A model generated the notes under the pieces. That model worked only from the letters and a program-made list of their open reading frames with translations. It made no database searches and was not told where the DNA came from. From Oscillospiraceae bacterium (lineage in GTDB: Bacteria > Bacillota > Clostridia > Oscillospirales > Oscillospiraceae): 64,000 bases of DNA. Positions 62,837 through 64,000 of the stretch are shown here, in pieces. Location of the stretch: the NCBI GenBank assembly GCA_015068245.1, contig SVKU01000001.1, forward strand, positions 186,001 to 250,000. The letters are read 5' to 3'. The translations under genes and the position numbers were made by a program. Positions within the stretch are counted from its first letter, which is position 1, and every line of letters starts with the position of its first letter.

Positions 62837-64000
62837 TCATTCCTCGGTGTAAACCGTTTCACCATCACACACATGGTAGTCATCGGACTCCCATGTATGG
62901 TGAGAAGCCATCTCTGCATCTGTCTTTGCAAATGCACCGCGATTGATACCAAGATTGGTATATTCAAACAGTGCATCATAGTGGTACCAAAGACCGTCTC
63001 CGGTGGTAGCAAGCACCCAGGAATGGTCAGACCAGTCACCGTAGTTAAGTGACAGACGATATCCCTGAATAAGCTCTGTCTCAACACCCAATCGATTAAA
63101 CAGCAGCGCATTGACAATGGCGAAATGTTCACAGGCGCCACGTCTTGTCTCCATAGTGTTCATGCCGTGTTCAATTACCAGTTCCTTGGTATAACCACGT
63201 GACAAGTCAATGGGTGTGGATCTATAGCGGATATTGACCTTGGTCCATGCGTAAACTTCCCACATTTTTTCTTCAAGAGTCATATCCTCGGTGCAGATTT
63301 CGGCAATAACTTCGTCCAGCATTGCATCAAGATCCTTGTCTCCGCTGGATATCCTGCCGCCGTCATAATTTGTTATAACACCGTTTTCATCGATGATCAT
63401 ATCATCTATCACGGTATTTTTGACCATAGCAAAAGTTTCAGGATCGAACCAATGTGCCTTGTCATCAAACTCAACAACACCGGTAAGAAGCACACCGTCT
63501 TCACCTGCGGCATAAACATTACCTTCTATTTCAGCAAGTCCGTTAAGAACAAGAATACCATCAGCATTGGCAACGAAATTCTTGCCCTCAAACAGGAACA
63601 GCCCCGTCTGGAGTATGCCCGCATCGTCAAAAATGTACTCGTAATCACCAATTATCTGACGTCCGGTAAGCATCTGTCCGTTTATATCGAAATAACATAT
63701 ATTACCGTTTACATGCTTGAACCCGCTTATCATAACGCCATCATCGCCAAAGAGATACTCAACGCCGTCTATTTCGACAAGTCCGGTAGCCATAACACCG
63801 TTATCGTCGAAATAGTATTCATCTTCGCCTACCATAACAAATCCCTTATACAGTTCTCCGCCTTCACCTACAAGGTAGGTCTTTCCAAGGATAACAAGAA
63901 AACCTGTCTCAGGACCGCTGTAATAGCAGCCGGGAGCATCAAAATACACATCCGGTGCCGAAGCAAAGCTGGATCCGGTCGCGTTTTCATTTATAATCGC
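62837..64000 (-). CDS. Surface protein with cell-wall-binding repeats and transglutaminase-like domain (partial)
   Basis: The reading frame is open to the right edge, so the N terminus (and any signal peptide) is missing. About 388 residues are visible. The first 210 are tandem aromatic repeats of about 20 residues (DEYYFDDNGVMATGLVEIDG type), as in choline- or glucan-binding cell-wall anchors. The last 160 are a transglutaminase-like cysteine-protease fold with Cys in RRGACEHFAIV, His in SDHSWVLA and Asp in WYHYDALF. It lies 19 bp before dltA with no terminator between, so it is probably cotranscribed with the dlt genes. Confidence 0.88.
   Translation of the reverse strand, partial: AIINENATGSSFASAPDVYFDAPGCYYSGPETGFLVILGKTYLVGEGGELYKGFVMVGEDEYYFDDNGVMATGLVEIDGVEYLFGDDGVMISGFKHVNGNICYFDINGQMLTGRQIIGDYEYIFDDAGILQTGLFLFEGKNFVANADGILVLNGLAEIEGNVYAAGEDGVLLTGVVEFDDKAHWFDPETFAMVKNTVIDDMIIDENGVITNYDGGRISSGDKDLDAMLDEVIAEICTEDMTLEEKMWEVYAWTKVNIRYRSTPIDLSRGYTKELVIEHGMNTMETRRGACEHFAIVNALLFNRLGVETELIQGYRLSLNYGDWSDHSWVLATTGDGLWYHYDALFEYTNLGINRGAFAKTDAEMASHHTWESDDYHVCDGETVYTEE

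Noticed and set aside
1-64000. CRISPR array, prophage, transposase, rRNA or tRNA genes
   Set aside because: Looked for direct-repeat arrays, integrase/transposase motifs and tRNA cloverleafs; none could be supported by eye.

Overview
The window reads as a chromosomal segment of a spore-forming Clostridia-class Firmicute, most likely an Oscillospiraceae/Ruminococcaceae-type gut anaerobe. Supporting signs are a spoIIID gene, a SCIFF ranthipeptide locus, PolC-type DNA polymerase III, a dlt operon, DUF1292/DUF1540/DUF1836/DUF4330 proteins, strong AGGAGG ribosome-binding sites, frequent TTG starts and many ATGA/TAATG stop-start overlaps. No plasmid, phage or transposase gene is visible. Most of the window is housekeeping, with some accessory genes and short repeats between 39.6 and 46.2 kb.

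Layout. 0-1.9 kb: a minus-strand Fe-S/metal-cofactor type operon (DUF134 regulator, NifX-like protein, two MinD-like ATPases with ferredoxin domains) behind a promoter with three copies of one operator. 1.9-5.5 kb: the SCIFF peptide, its radical-SAM maturase and a PLP decarboxylase, then spoIIID with a sigma-E-like promoter and a DUF1540 protein. 5.5-13.7 kb: peroxiredoxin, YebC, a PLC-like protein, NIF3, TrmK, DUF1858, rpsB-tsf and a class A penicillin-binding protein. 13.8-18.3 kb: a small secreted protein, DUF1292, a 6S RNA, a parvulin foldase, TcdA, a half-sized TauE/SafE pair and RuvX. 18.4-22 kb: rpmG-secE-nusG-rplK-rplA, then an L10 leader and rplJ-rplL. 22.1-25.7 kb: a MoxR-DUF58-DUF4129 operon. 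25.7-31.7 kb: cell-surface polysaccharide genes (O-antigen-ligase-like protein, DUF4330, a GT4-CsaB fusion, a second glycosyltransferase). 31.8-39.5 kb: purE-M-N-H-D, asnS and a lysA-like gene. 39.6-46.2 kb: an orphan solute-binding lipoprotein, an unknown Gly/Cys-rich beta-helix-like protein, DUF1836 divergent from DegV, a two-TM unknown, and several repeats. 46.2-56.7 kb: pyrH-frr-uppS-cdsA-dxr-rseP-ispG-polC. 56.8-58.6 kb: glnS. 58.6-64 kb: dltA-B-C-D with a dltX-like gene at its 3' end, preceded by a surface transglutaminase gene that runs off the right edge.

The genes form coherent functional blocks. The pyrH-to-polC run joins nucleotide supply, ribosome recycling, isoprenoid/phospholipid/undecaprenyl synthesis, regulated proteolysis and replication. 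The surface block, the dlt operon and the penicillin-binding protein point to an actively modified Gram-positive envelope. The most interesting signals are regulatory or architectural: the triple operator at 1.8 kb, the DUF1836/DegV palindrome at 43.8 kb, the hairpin over a ribosome-binding site at 17.2 kb, the hairpin between SCIFF and its maturase, the relocated dltX, the transglutaminase-dlt linkage, and an unusual cytoplasmic beta-helix-like protein. All product calls come from reading motifs and recalling families; no database search was run.
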